This document shows, piece by piece, positions 45,924 through 54,797 of a stretch of 64,000 nt of DNA. The DNA comes from Nonomuraea montanisoli (GTDB lineage Bacteria; Actinomycetota; Actinomycetes; Streptosporangiales; Streptosporangiaceae). The notes beneath the pieces were generated by a model. The model searched no databases. It saw only the letters and a program-made list of their open reading frames with translations, and was not told the origin of the DNA. Every line of letters begins with the position of its first letter. Position 1 is the stretch's first letter. Location: the NCBI RefSeq assembly GCF_013363975.1, contig NZ_JABWGN010000007.1, positions 186,001 through 250,000 on the forward strand, read 5' to 3'. The position numbers and the translations under genes were made by a program.

Positions 45924-46921
45924 GCTGCTCCTTGGGTGCGGATGCTCTCTGCCAGCTCGTACAGGCCGGCCAGGTCGACGCCGTCGGCGAGCAGCGGCAG
46001 CTCGTAGCGCGGCAGCGCCGCCTCGGACAGCGCCTCGCGCTCCTCGTGTTCGAGCACGGCGCGGTGGGCGTACTCGACGACCTCGCCGGCCAGCGCCTCG
46101 GCCACCGCGTCGGCGTCGGCGCCGTCGGCGAGCCCGGCCGCCTTGAGGCCCAGCGCCAGCTCCGTGACGTCGAATCCGCCCTTGACAGCCTTGTCAAGGG
46201 CGGTGCGGGGGAGCTGGGACTCCCGCACCATGTTGATGAAGACGCCACCGGCCGGCAGGCCCGCCTCGCGCAGTTCGGCGATGCCGTCGAGCGTCTCCTG
46301 CACCGGCATCTCCTCCAGCAGCGTGACGAAGTGGACCGCCGTCTCCGGGGACTTCACGACGCCGCTGACCAGGTCGGAGTGGTTCTTGATCGGGCCGACC
46401 CTGGCCAGGCCGGCGACCTCCTGGGTGACGTTGAGGAAGCGGGTGATGCGGCCCGTGGGCGGGGCGTCCAGCACGACCGCGTCGTACACGCGCTTGCCGT
46501 TCTTGCCGCGCCTGCGCACCGCCTCGGTGGTCTTGCCGGTGACGAGCACGTCGCGAAAGCCGGGGGCGACCGTGGTGGCGAAGTCGACGACGCCCATCTT
46601 GGTCAGCGCGCGACCGGCCCGGCGCATGCCGTAGAACATCTCCAGGTAGTCGAGCATGGCCTCCTCGGGATCGACGGACAGCGCGTAGACGTCGCCGCCC
46701 GACGGGGCCACGGCGATCTTGCGCTCCTCGTACGGGAGGGGCGGCAGATCGAAGATCTGCGCGATGCCCTGGCGGCCCTCGACCTCGACCAGCAGCACCT
46801 TGCGGCCACCGGCGGCGAGCGCGAGGGCGAGGGCGGCGGCCACCGTCGTCTTGCCGGTTCCGCCCTTGCCGGTGACGACGTGCAGGCGCACGCCGTCCCA
46901 ATCGGTGTCCCGAGACTCCAC
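45920..46921 (-). CDS. ArsA/Get3-like ATPase (Rv3679 homologue)
   Basis: The 333-residue protein starts MESRDTDWDGVRLHVVTGKGGTGKTTVAAALA (deviant Walker A), has VLLVEVEGRQGIAQIF, and AVVLDAPPTGRITRFLNVT. It pairs with the second ATPase downstream with GTGA overlap. It is divergent from the DUF4177/RidA operon with 77 bp between starts. Confidence 0.9.
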   Translation of the reverse strand: MESRDTDWDGVRLHVVTGKGGTGKTTVAAALALALAAGGRKVLLVEVEGRQGIAQIFDLPPLPYEERKIAVAPSGGDVYALSVDPEEAMLDYLEMFYGMRRAGRALTKMGVVDFATTVAPGFRDVLVTGKTTEAVRRRGKNGKRVYDAVVLDAPPTGRITRFLNVTQEVAGLARVGPIKNHSDLVSGVVKSPETAVHFVTLLEEMPVQETLDGIAELREAGLPAGGVFINMVRESQLPRTALDKAVKGGFDVTELALGLKAAGLADGADADAVAEALAGEVVEYAHRAVLEHEEREALSEAALPRYELPLLADGVDLAGLYELAESIRTQGAA

Positions 46922-46998
46922 GTTTTGAGGCTACCGAACGGTCACTTGCGGCCAGCCGACGCCTGCCCTTTGAGATTGCTCACATTAGTGTGGCCCCC

Positions 46999-47154
46999 AT
47001 GAAGAAATGGGAGTATCTCACCGCCCCGGTGCTGATCCACAACACCAAGATGATCCTCGACAACTTCGGCGCCGACGGCTGGGAGCTGGTCCAGATCCTG
47101 CAGGGCGCCTCGCCGGAGCAGCTCGTCGCCTACTTCAAGAGGGAGAAGCAGTGA
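46999..47154 (+). CDS. 51-residue DUF4177-like protein (Rv3678A position)
   Basis: A small gene from ATG 46999 to TGA 47154 encodes MKKWEYLTAPVLIHNT, then FGADGWELVQI and a C-terminal YFKREKQ, the DUF4177 pattern (WEY...GWELV...FKR). Its stop overlaps the RidA GTG by 4 bp (GTGA). The same small gene lies in the same place in mycobacteria. The function is unknown. Confidence 0.88.
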   Translation: MKKWEYLTAPVLIHNTKMILDNFGADGWELVQILQGASPEQLVAYFKREKQ

Positions 47155-47609
47155 CCCCGGAGCAGAGACTCGCCGAGCTCGGTCTGACGTTGCCCGAGGT
47201 CGTTCCGCCGCTGGCCGCGTACGTGCCGGCCATGCGCACGGGCGACCTCGTCTACACCTCCGGCCAGGTGCCCATGGTCGAGGGCAAGCTGCCGCTCGTG
47301 GGCAAGGTCGGCGCGGAGCTGACCGTGGACGAGGGCAGGGAGATGGCGCGGATCTGCGCGCTCAACGCCCTCGCCGCGCTCAAGTCGGAGGTGGGCGACC
47401 TGGGGAGGATCGTCCGGATCGTCAAGGCCGTCGTGTTCGTGGCGAGCGACCCGGGCTTCACCGGGCAGCCGCAGGTGGCCAACGGCGCGAGCGAGCTGCT
47501 GGCCGAGGTGCTGGGCGAGGCGGGGCGGCACGCGCGCAGCGCGGTCGGGGTGGCTTCGCTGCCCCTGGACGCGCCGGTCGAGGTGGAGCTGATCGCCGAG
47601 GTCTCCTGA
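47151..47609 (+). CDS. RidA/YjgF family protein
   Basis: The 152-residue protein has YTSGQVPMVEG, ALAALKSEVGDLGRIVRIVKAVVFVAS and HARSAVGVASLPLDAPVEVELIAEV. The Arg in HARSAVGV is the conserved residue for enamine/imine deamination. It probably quenches reactive 2-aminoacrylate-like intermediates. Translation is coupled to the small DUF4177 gene. Confidence 0.93.
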   Translation: MTPEQRLAELGLTLPEVVPPLAAYVPAMRTGDLVYTSGQVPMVEGKLPLVGKVGAELTVDEGREMARICALNALAALKSEVGDLGRIVRIVKAVVFVASDPGFTGQPQVANGASELLAEVLGEAGRHARSAVGVASLPLDAPVEVELIAEVS

Positions 47610-47669
47610 GGCAAAAACCCCGGATCCGGATATGTCACGATGACCGAGTGGTGTTCTGAAGGAGGTCAT

Positions 47670-48491
47670 GTGACAGGTCTTCCGCTTCCGGGCGATCTGG
47701 CCGCGCGTGCCAGGGACGTCCTGTCCGGCCGCGTCACGCCGGAGCCGCCGCGCGACTCCGCCACCGTGGTCGTCCTGCGCGAAGGGCCGGGCGGGCTTGA
47801 GGTCTACCTGCTGCGGCGGAAGTCGACCATGGCCTTCGCGGCGGGCGCGCACGTCTTCCCCGGCGGCGGCGTCGACCCGCGCGACACCGACCAGGCCGTC
47901 GCCTGGGCCGGCCCGTCCACCGAGGAGTGGGGGCGGCTGCTCGGCGCGGACGAGCGGGTCGCGCGGGGACTGGTGTGCGCGGCCGTACGGGAGACCTTCG
48001 AGGAGTGCGGCGTGCTCCTCGCCGGCCCCGACGAGCGGTCGGTTGTCGCCGACACCACCGGCGACGACTGGGAGGCCGACCGGCTCGCCCTCATCGACCG
48101 CGGCCTCGCCTTCGCCGACTTCCTGTCCCGGCGCGGGCTCGTGCTCCGCTCCGACCTGCTCAAGCCGTGGGCCCACTGGATCACCCCGGAGATCGAGCCG
48201 CGGCGCTTCGACACCAGGTTCTTCGTCGCCGTGCTCCCCGAGGGGCAGCGCGCCCGCGACGTGAGTGGCGAGGCCGACCACGCCACCTGGCGGCGCCCGG
48301 CCGAGGCCCTCGACCAGGCCCGCGCGGGGGAGATCTTCCTGATGCCGCCGACGTACCGCACGCTGACCGAGCTGGCGGAGCACGACGGCGTGGACGGCGT
48401 GGACGGCGTGCTGGCCGCCCCGCGCGAGATCGTCACGATCATGCCGCGCGTCGTGGAGGTCGGCGGCGAGCTGCGGCTGGTGGTCGCGTGA
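47670..48491 (+). CDS. Nudix hydrolase (NUDT19-like)
   Basis: The 273-residue protein has HVFPGGGVD and, after an insert of about 35 residues, the Nudix helix AAVRETFEECGVLL. A split Nudix box like this is typical of NUDT7/NUDT19-type CoA-ester hydrolases. GTG 47670 is chosen because GAAGGAGG (47658-47665) sits 4 nt before it. The upstream ATG 47640 is less well placed. Confidence 0.9.
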   Translation: MTGLPLPGDLAARARDVLSGRVTPEPPRDSATVVVLREGPGGLEVYLLRRKSTMAFAAGAHVFPGGGVDPRDTDQAVAWAGPSTEEWGRLLGADERVARGLVCAAVRETFEECGVLLAGPDERSVVADTTGDDWEADRLALIDRGLAFADFLSRRGLVLRSDLLKPWAHWITPEIEPRRFDTRFFVAVLPEGQRARDVSGEADHATWRRPAEALDQARAGEIFLMPPTYRTLTELAEHDGVDGVDGVLAAPREIVTIMPRVVEVGGELRLVVA

Positions 48492-48540
48492 GCCGGTCGC
48501 GGTCGTCGCGCTGCCTGAGCGGGCCGCGGGCGGTGGTCGC

Positions 48541-49335
48541 GTGAGCGGGCTGCACATCCCGATCGGCACGCCCGACGGCTCGCGCACCGAGCACGCCGAG
48601 AACCTCCTCGCGCCCAACCCGTCGATCATGACTCTCGACGGCACCAACACGTGGGTCGTCGGCGGCGCGGACGAGGTGGCCGTCGTCGACCCGGGCCCCG
48701 ACGACGAGCGTCACCTGCTCCGGGTCCGTGACCGCCTGGGGGAGCGCAGGGTGAGCGAGATCCTGCTCACCCACGGGCACGTCGACCACAGCGGCGGCGC
48801 CCGGCGCTTCGCCGAGCTGGTCGGCGCCCCCGTGCGCGCCCTCGACCCGCGCCACCGGCTGGGCGGCGAGGGGCTGGCCGACGGTGACGTGGTGACGGCC
48901 GGGGGCGTGGAGATCCACGTGTACGGCACGCCGGGGCACTCGTTCGACTCGCTGTGCTTCTGGCTGCCGGCCGACCGGGCGATGCTCACCGGCGACACCG
49001 TGCTCGGGCGGGGCACCACCGTCATCGCCGAGGACGGCGGCCTGGGGGACTACCTGCGCAGCCTCGACCGTCTCCGGGCGACGGCCGAGAGCCTGGAGGC
49101 GCGGGCGCTGCTGCCCGGCCACGGCCCGGTGCTGCCCGACCCGATCGCCGCGCTCGACGGCTACATCGCCCACCGGCGCGAGCGACTGGACCAGATCCGG
49201 GCGGCGATGGCGCAGGGCGCGCGCACGTCGCGCGCCATCGTCGAGATCGTGTACGCGGACGTGGACCGCTCGCTCTGGCCCGCCGCAGAGATGTCGGTCC
49301 GAGCCCAGCTCGACTACCTGGAGCAGCCCACCTGA
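48541..49335 (+). CDS. Metallo-beta-lactamase-fold hydrolase (Rv3677c homologue, LACTB2-like)
   Basis: The 264-residue protein has LTHGHVDHSGGA, YGTPGHSFDSLCFWL, LTGDTVLGRG and LLPGHGPV, the LACTB2-like zinc-site order, and a C-terminal winged-helix-like tail. Members are RNA endonucleases or thioesterase-like hydrolases. A 13-14 bp sequence is directly repeated at its start (about 48532-48545) and at the end of the preceding Nudix gene (48479-48492). Confidence 0.9.
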   Translation: MSGLHIPIGTPDGSRTEHAENLLAPNPSIMTLDGTNTWVVGGADEVAVVDPGPDDERHLLRVRDRLGERRVSEILLTHGHVDHSGGARRFAELVGAPVRALDPRHRLGGEGLADGDVVTAGGVEIHVYGTPGHSFDSLCFWLPADRAMLTGDTVLGRGTTVIAEDGGLGDYLRSLDRLRATAESLEARALLPGHGPVLPDPIAALDGYIAHRRERLDQIRAAMAQGARTSRAIVEIVYADVDRSLWPAAEMSVRAQLDYLEQPT

Positions 49336-49407
49336 CACCCCAAGGGGTCTTGCCGGGGCGGCCCTCAGGTTGCGAGAGCAGCCGTTTTGCTGGAGCGGCC
49401 GTTTCGG

Positions 49408-50088
49408 CTATCTGGAGCGGTTGTAGAGGCGGTCCATGTCGAGGATGACCACGGCCTTGGCCTCGATGCGCAGCCAGCCGCGCTGCGCGAAGTCGGCCAG
49501 CGCCTTGTTGACGGTCTCGCGGGAGGCGCCGACGAGCTGGGCCAGCTCCTCCTGCGTGAGGTCGTGGTGGACGCGCAGGCCGTCCTCGGTCTTGGTGCCG
49601 AACCGCTCGGCGAGGTCGAGGAGCTGCTTGGCCACCCGTCCGGGCACGTCGGTGAACACCAGGTCGGCCAGCACGTCGTTGGTGCGGCGCAGCCGCTGCG
49701 CCAGGGCGCGCAGCAGGTGGAGCGCCACCTCCGGACGGCCGGTCAGCCAGGGGCGCAGGTCGTCGTGGCCGAGCCCGGCCAGCCGCACCTCGGTCAGGGC
49801 CGTGGCGCTGGCCGTACGCGGCCGGGGGTCGAACAGCGACAACTCGCCGAACATCTCGCTGGGACCCAGCACGCTGAGCAGGTTCTCGCGGCCGTCGGGC
49901 GACTGGCGCGAGAGCTTGATCTTGCCTTCGAGGACGACGTAGAGCCGGTCGCCCGTCTCGCCCTCGTGGAAGAGGGTCTGCCCCTTCGACAGCTGGACCT
50001 CGGTGATGCTCGTGCGCAGCGCCGCTGCGCTCTCGCGGTCGAGCGCGGCGAACAGGGGGGCCTTGCCCAGCACATCTTCGGTGTTCAC
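49408..50088 (-). CDS. crp: Crp/Fnr family transcriptional regulator (Crp/GlxR type)
   Basis: The 226-residue protein has a cyclic-nucleotide-binding beta roll (GQTLFHEGETGDRLYVVLEGKIKL, FGELSLFDPRPRTASATA with the conserved Arg) and a C-terminal helix-turn-helix (LTQEELAQLVGASRETVNKALADFAQRGWL). It matches M. tuberculosis Crp (Rv3676) in sequence and place and is a likely cAMP-responsive global regulator. GTG 50088 with AGAGGAGG four bases upstream is the start. It is divergent from nth (62 bp). Confidence 0.94.
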   Translation of the reverse strand: MNTEDVLGKAPLFAALDRESAAALRTSITEVQLSKGQTLFHEGETGDRLYVVLEGKIKLSRQSPDGRENLLSVLGPSEMFGELSLFDPRPRTASATALTEVRLAGLGHDDLRPWLTGRPEVALHLLRALAQRLRRTNDVLADLVFTDVPGRVAKQLLDLAERFGTKTEDGLRVHHDLTQEELAQLVGASRETVNKALADFAQRGWLRIEAKAVVILDMDRLYNRSR

Positions 50089-50150
50089 TCTGCCTCCTCT
50101 GCTGCCATTGTGACGCACCCCACTGAAGGCGCCGCACATAGGCTAGGGGA

Positions 50151-50852
50151 ATGCCCCAAGAGTCAAGGCTCGCCCTCGTCCGTCGTGCCCGCAGGATGAA
50201 TCGCATCCTTGCGGAAACCTACCCCGACGCACATTGCGAGCTCGACTTCGGTACCCCGCTTGAGCTGCTGGTAGCGACGATCCTGTCCGCTCAGTGCACG
50301 GACAAACGGGTCAACATGGTGACTCCCATCCTCTTTGCGAAGTATCCCACTGTTGAGGACTACGCCGCTGCAGACCCATCCGAGATGGAAGAAATCATCC
50401 GCTCGACCGGGTTCTTCCGGGCCAAGACCAACAGCATCATCGGCATGGCCAAGGCCGTGACCGAGCGCTACCGGGGCGAGGTGCCCGGCAAGCTGAAGGA
50501 CCTGGTCACGCTGCCCGGCGTCGGCCGCAAGACCGCCAACGTCGTGCTCGGCAACGCCTTCGGCGTGCCCGGCCTGACCGTGGACACGCACTTCCAGCGG
50601 CTCGTACGCCGGTTCGGCTGGACCGACGAGACCGACCCGGTCAAGATCGAGCACTTCGTGGGCGAGCTGATCCCCAAGCGGGAGTGGACGGTGTTCTCCC
50701 ACCGGCTCATCTGGCACGGGCGCCGCATCTGCCACGCCCGCCGTCCGGCCTGCGGGGTGTGCCCGCTCGCCGCGCTCTGCCCCTCGTACGGCGCCGGCCC
50801 GACCGACGCCGCCCAGGCGGCCAAGCTCGTCCGCCCCGGCCCCTTCTCGTGA
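50151..50852 (+). CDS. nth: Endonuclease III
   Basis: The 233-residue DNA glycosylase/AP lyase has the helix-hairpin-helix LPGVGRKTANVV with catalytic K127, D145 in TVDTHFQR, and the 4Fe-4S cluster cysteines C194, C201, C204 and C210 (C-x6-C-x2-C-x5-C). It removes oxidised pyrimidines in base-excision repair. It lies next to the Crp gene as in mycobacteria (Rv3674c). Confidence 0.97.
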   Translation: MPQESRLALVRRARRMNRILAETYPDAHCELDFGTPLELLVATILSAQCTDKRVNMVTPILFAKYPTVEDYAAADPSEMEEIIRSTGFFRAKTNSIIGMAKAVTERYRGEVPGKLKDLVTLPGVGRKTANVVLGNAFGVPGLTVDTHFQRLVRRFGWTDETDPVKIEHFVGELIPKREWTVFSHRLIWHGRRICHARRPACGVCPLAALCPSYGAGPTDAAQAAKLVRPGPFS

Positions 50853-50926
50853 CCGGCCCCATCGACGAGGCCGTCCCGATCGACGGGGACGGGAAGTCTC
50901 GCGGAGGGCGGCGTGTTGGAGATGGC

Positions 50927-51565
50927 GTGATCGTGGTCCCCGACTGGCTCGACAGACTGGCCGCGCAGGCCGTACGGATCCCCGTCCCCGAAGGGCTGCG
51001 CCCGCCCGAGCGAGGCGGTCGCCCGGCCGCGGTGCTGCTGCTCTTCGGCGAGGGCCCGCTGGGCCCCGACGTGCTGCTCATCCAGCGCAGCACCCGCGGG
51101 CGCAGGCACGCGGGCCAGCCGGCCTTCCCCGGCGGCGGGGTGGACCCCGGCGACGGCGGCCCCGTCGGCGCCGCCCTGCGCGAGGCGGCCGAGGAGACCG
51201 GCCTCGAACCGTCCGGGGTGACCGTGCTGTGCTCCATGCCCGAGCTGTACGTCTGGCGCAGCGACAACCGCGTCACCCCCGTCGTCGGCTGGTGGCACGA
51301 GCCCTCCGCCGTCCACGCGGCCTCGCCCGACGAGGTGGACTCGGTGGAGCGGGTGCCGATCGCCGAGCTCGTCGATCCCGGCAACCGGTTCACGCTGCGG
51401 CATCCACGCGGTTTCGCCGGGCCGGCGTTCCGGGTGCGCGGGATGCTCGTGTGGGGGTTCACCGCGATGGTGCTGGACGCGGTGCTGCGCGAGGCCGGGC
51501 TGGAACGGCCCTGGGACCCCGGCCGGGTGGAGCCCATGCCGCCCGACGTCCTCGCCCGCGGCTGA
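50927..51565 (+). CDS. Nudix hydrolase, CoA pyrophosphatase type
   Basis: The protein is about 212 residues and contains QRSTRGRRHAGQPAFPGGGVD and the Nudix helix ALREAAEETGLE, the NUDT8/CoA-diphosphatase pattern. GTG 50927 has GGAG five bases upstream. The frame also begins at GTG 50849, overlapping the nth stop by 4 bp, but that stretch has weaker codon bias. It matches Rv3672c. Confidence 0.86.
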   Translation: MIVVPDWLDRLAAQAVRIPVPEGLRPPERGGRPAAVLLLFGEGPLGPDVLLIQRSTRGRRHAGQPAFPGGGVDPGDGGPVGAALREAAEETGLEPSGVTVLCSMPELYVWRSDNRVTPVVGWWHEPSAVHAASPDEVDSVERVPIAELVDPGNRFTLRHPRGFAGPAFRVRGMLVWGFTAMVLDAVLREAGLERPWDPGRVEPMPPDVLARG

Positions 51566-51640
51566 CGTCCTGAGCGTGGCTGGAGGGCTCTGGGGAACGG
51601 ACGTCCTGAGAGCGGCTGGAGGCCCTGGGGAAGGGACGTC

Positions 51641-52159
51641 CTAGACGTCCTCGCCCATCGCGAGGGCGACGCCCAGGGCGGCCCAGGCGGCCACGTCCGC
51701 GTCGCCGTCCGCCGCGAGCACCCGCAGCGCGTCCAGACCCGCCTGGTCCGGCGGGTCGCCCAGCACGTGCTGGAGCGCGTACGCGGCGCCGTACCTCACC
51801 CTGGCGTCGGCGTGACCGGAGAGGTCGATCACCGACGGCAGGGCGCGCGGGTCGGCGAGGTGCCCGAAGGCGATGAGCACCGAGTAGAGCAGCATCGGGT
51901 CGTCCTCGCCCGCCGCGAGGCGGCGCAGCACCGGAAGGGCCCGGTCGGCGAACGGCCGCAGCATGCCCATGACGTCGACGCCCAGCAGGCGCTCCTTGAC
52001 CGTGCCCGCCTCGCACAGCCGCCTGGCCTCGACGAACGACTCCAGGTCGGCCCGCTGCCACAGCTCGGAGATCACGTGCCACCGCAGCGGCCCGTCGGGG
52101 TCGGCGTCGGAGAGAGCCGTCTCGACCAGGCCGCGGACGGTTCCCTCCAACGGCGGCAT
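51641..52159 (-). CDS. HEAT-repeat (PBS-lyase-like) protein
   Basis: The 172-residue all-helical protein is made of about four HEAT-like repeats (LGVDVMGMLRPFADRALPVLRRLA, VLIAFGHLADPRALPSVI, VRYGAAYALQHVLG). It is probably a protein-protein interaction scaffold of unknown partner. ATG 52159 is taken although the frame is open far upstream, where it is antisense to marP. It is divergent from marP (81 bp). Confidence 0.85.
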   Translation of the reverse strand: MPPLEGTVRGLVETALSDADPDGPLRWHVISELWQRADLESFVEARRLCEAGTVKERLLGVDVMGMLRPFADRALPVLRRLAAGEDDPMLLYSVLIAFGHLADPRALPSVIDLSGHADARVRYGAAYALQHVLGDPPDQAGLDALRVLAADGDADVAAWAALGVALAMGEDV

Positions 52160-52240
52160 AACGCTCAAGGTAGTCAGGAGGGGACGCTGCGCTCCGGCAA
52201 GACGTGCACACTTGACCCTATCGCTGGTTACCTTTGAAGC

Positions 52241-53431
52241 GTGCGCGGTGATCTGCTCGACCTCATCCTGATCGGCCTTGTGATCGCCTTTGGCGTGTCG
52301 GGTTACCGGCAGGGGTTCATCATCGGCGCCATGAGCTTCGTGGGCTTCGTCGGCGGGGCCGTGCTGGGCGTGTTCATCGCGCCGCCCATCTCCAAGGCCG
52401 TGGTCGACGGCGACACCCCGCAGGCCCTGCTCGCGATCGTCATCGTGTTCCTGTCGGCCACGATCGGGCAGTTCGCCTCCTCGACGATCGGTGCGGTCGT
52501 GCGCAGCCACGTCACCTGGGAGCCGGCCAAGGTGGCCGACGCCGTCGGCGGCACGTTCGCCAGCGCCCTGTCGGTGCTGGTGATCGCCTGGCTGATCGGC
52601 TCGCTGGTCGTCTCCACGTCGTTCTCGCTGCTGGTCGAGCAGGTCAAGAGCTCCATGCTGCTGACCACCGTCGACGAGGCCATCCCGCAGGCCGCCCGCA
52701 ACTGGCAGCAGCCGTTCAAGAAGTTCATCGACCGTTCGGAGTTCCCGCCGGTCTTCGACGCGATCGGCGCCGGGCAGATCATCGACGTCCCGCCCGCGCC
52801 GCGCAGCATCCTCAAGGGCGCCGGGCTCAGCCGCGCCCAGCGGGCCATCGTCAAGGTCCAGGGCAACGCCGAGAGCTGCAACAAGCACATCGAGGGCACC
52901 GGCTTCGTCTACGCCAGGGACCGCATCATGACCAACGCGCACGTCGTGGCCGGCGTGACGCGCGACCTGACGGTCATCGACTCCGCCAACCGGCGCCGCT
53001 CCGCCACCGTGGTGCGCTACAACCCGCAGCGCGACATCGCCATCCTGTACGTGCCCGGCCTGGGCCTGCCCCAGCTTCCGTTCGAGGGCGAGGCCGACAA
53101 GGGCGACAACGCCATCATCGCCGGCTTCCCCAAGGGGCAGGGCTTCACCGCCGAGCCGGCCCGTATCCGCAGCCGCCTCGAAGCCGAGGGGCCCGACATC
53201 TACCGCGCCAACAACGTCACCCGGCAGGTCTACGCGATCCGCGGCAAGGTGCTGCCCGGCAACTCGGGCGGGCCGCTGCTCACGGTCGACGGCAAGGTGT
53301 ACGGCGTGATCTTCGCCGCCGCCGTCAGCCAGGAGGACACCGGCTACGTGCTGACCGCCGCCGAGGTGAGGCCCGACGCCGACCAGGGCCGCAACGACAC
53401 CACGCCCGCCGGCACCCAGGAGTGCGACTAG
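52241..53431 (+). CDS. marP: MarP-type membrane serine protease
   Basis: The 396-residue protein has a CvpA-like N-terminus with four membrane helices (about 5-130) and a periplasmic trypsin-like domain (about 195-396). The catalytic triad is visible as H234 (TNAHVVAG), D265 (RDIAILYV) and S342 (GNSGGPL). C213 and the penultimate C395 match the stabilising disulfide of M. tuberculosis MarP (Rv3671c), the acid- and oxidative-stress protease that activates the peptidoglycan hydrolase RipA. The gene uses a GTG start. The stop codon shares the CTAG palindrome with the convergent DUF309 gene. Confidence 0.94.
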   Translation: MRGDLLDLILIGLVIAFGVSGYRQGFIIGAMSFVGFVGGAVLGVFIAPPISKAVVDGDTPQALLAIVIVFLSATIGQFASSTIGAVVRSHVTWEPAKVADAVGGTFASALSVLVIAWLIGSLVVSTSFSLLVEQVKSSMLLTTVDEAIPQAARNWQQPFKKFIDRSEFPPVFDAIGAGQIIDVPPAPRSILKGAGLSRAQRAIVKVQGNAESCNKHIEGTGFVYARDRIMTNAHVVAGVTRDLTVIDSANRRRSATVVRYNPQRDIAILYVPGLGLPQLPFEGEADKGDNAIIAGFPKGQGFTAEPARIRSRLEAEGPDIYRANNVTRQVYAIRGKVLPGNSGGPLLTVDGKVYGVIFAAAVSQEDTGYVLTAAEVRPDADQGRNDTTPAGTQECD

Positions 53432-53880
53432 GGGCTCTCCACCGGCAGGTCGTCCATGATGGTCTTGATCGCCTGCTCGGGGTCGGCGTCGGGGCCCAGG
53501 GCCGAGGCGCTGCGGCCCACCGCGTCGTACGGCTCGCCGTACGACTGCACGCGGGCGGCGCCCCGGTCGAACAACGTCAGGGCGCCGCGACCGTTGCCGC
53601 GCTGGAGGTGCGTCAGGCCCACGCAGATCTGCGCCAGCCCCTGCCACAGCTCCCGCTCCTGCTCGGGCGCGCACTTCCAGCGGCCCTCGAACACCTCGTG
53701 CGCGTTGAACGGCAGGCCCTCGCCCAGGAATCGACGGCCGTCGGCCAGCGCCTGCTCGGTCGTGGGGGCGTAGTCGTCGGGCACGCGCGGCATGCCGGGC
53801 GAGCCGTACGGCAGCGGCCTGCCGTAGGCGTCGCGCGGCCTGGCGTTGCGCGGCCTGCCCTCGGGATCGCGATCTCTCAT
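53428..53880 (-). CDS. DUF309 family protein
   Basis: The 150-residue protein contains the DUF309 signature PFNAHEVFEGRWK and LWQGLAQICVGLTHLQRGNGRGA, after a Pro/Arg-rich N-terminus. DUF309 proteins are small helical proteins of unknown function. The ATG overlaps the epoxide-hydrolase stop by 4 bp (ATGA). Confidence 0.9.
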   Translation of the reverse strand: MRDRDPEGRPRNARPRDAYGRPLPYGSPGMPRVPDDYAPTTEQALADGRRFLGEGLPFNAHEVFEGRWKCAPEQERELWQGLAQICVGLTHLQRGNGRGALTLFDRGAARVQSYGEPYDAVGRSASALGPDADPEQAIKTIMDDLPVESP

Positions 53881-54797
53881 CGGTCGGGCTCCGGATCCGA
53901 CAGCCAGCCCAGCAGCTCGGCGTCGAACAGGTCGGGGGTCTCCTCATGGGGGAAGTGGCCGGCGCCTTCGAGCAGCTTCCACCGATAGGGGGCGGCCACG
54001 TAGCGGCTCGACCCCTGGGCGGTGCGCGGCAGGAGGCACGTGTCGAGCGCGCCGTGGAGCTGGAGGGTCGGCGCCTCGATCTCGGTGCGCATCACGCGGG
54101 CGTAGCGCCGCCCGTCGGGACGGAGCTGGGAGCGGCCGAACCAGCGGTGGTACTCCAGCGCGCAGTGGGCGACCGTGGGGATGCCGAACGCCTCGCGGTA
54201 GACACCGGCCGTCTCGGCGTCGGGCCAGCCCGGCCCGGACCACTCGTCGAGCAGCCTGCCGACCATGGCCGCGCCCTTGCGGGTCAGCCGGTGCTCGGGC
54301 AGGAACGGCAACTGGAAGCTGAGGCGGTGGCTGCTGGCCCGGAGCTGGCCGAACGGGTCGGTGAGCAGGGCGCCGCGCAGCCGTACGGGATGGGGGGCGG
54401 AGACCGTCACCAGGCGGCGCACGCACTTGGCGTCGAGCACGGCCATCGTCCAGGCGAGCAGCCCGCCCCAGTCGTGACCGACCACGATCGCGCCCGTCTC
54501 GCCCAGCGCCCGGATCAGGCCCGTCGCGTCGGCCGCCAGCGTCGGCAGGTCGTAGCCGCGCGGCGGCTTGTCGCTGCCCCCGTAGCCGCGCAGGTCCACC
54601 GCGACCGCCCGGTAGCCCGCCTCGGGCAGCGAGCGCAGCTGGCGCCGCCACGTCCACCAGAACTGCGGGAAGCCGTGCAGCAGCAGCACCAGCGGCCCGT
54701 CGCCCGCCTCCACGACGTGGAAGCGGGTGCCGCCCGCGTGGACCTGCCGGTGCTTCCAGGGGCCCTCGATGTGGACGGCGGACTCGTCAGGTGCCAT
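53877..54797 (-). CDS. Epoxide hydrolase-type alpha/beta hydrolase (EphE-like)
   Basis: The 306-residue protein has LLLHGFPQFWWTWRRQL (oxyanion HGFP), the nucleophile Asp in VVGHDWGG, and the His in EGAGHFPHEE, as in EphE (Rv3670). It probably opens epoxides on lipids or xenobiotics. It is coupled with DUF309 downstream and overlaps the holin-like gene upstream by 11 bp, making one operon. Confidence 0.92.
   Translation of the reverse strand: MAPDESAVHIEGPWKHRQVHAGGTRFHVVEAGDGPLVLLLHGFPQFWWTWRRQLRSLPEAGYRAVAVDLRGYGGSDKPPRGYDLPTLAADATGLIRALGETGAIVVGHDWGGLLAWTMAVLDAKCVRRLVTVSAPHPVRLRGALLTDPFGQLRASSHRLSFQLPFLPEHRLTRKGAAMVGRLLDEWSGPGWPDAETAGVYREAFGIPTVAHCALEYHRWFGRSQLRPDGRRYARVMRTEIEAPTLQLHGALDTCLLPRTAQGSSRYVAAPYRWKLLEGAGHFPHEETPDLFDAELLGWLSDPEPDR

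Noticed and set aside
48479..48545. Direct repeat around the Nudix-MBL junction as an insertion target-site duplication
   Set aside because: The 40-bp interval between the copies holds no mobile element. The repeat is explained by a local duplication of a GTGGTCGCGTGAGC-like stop/start sequence.
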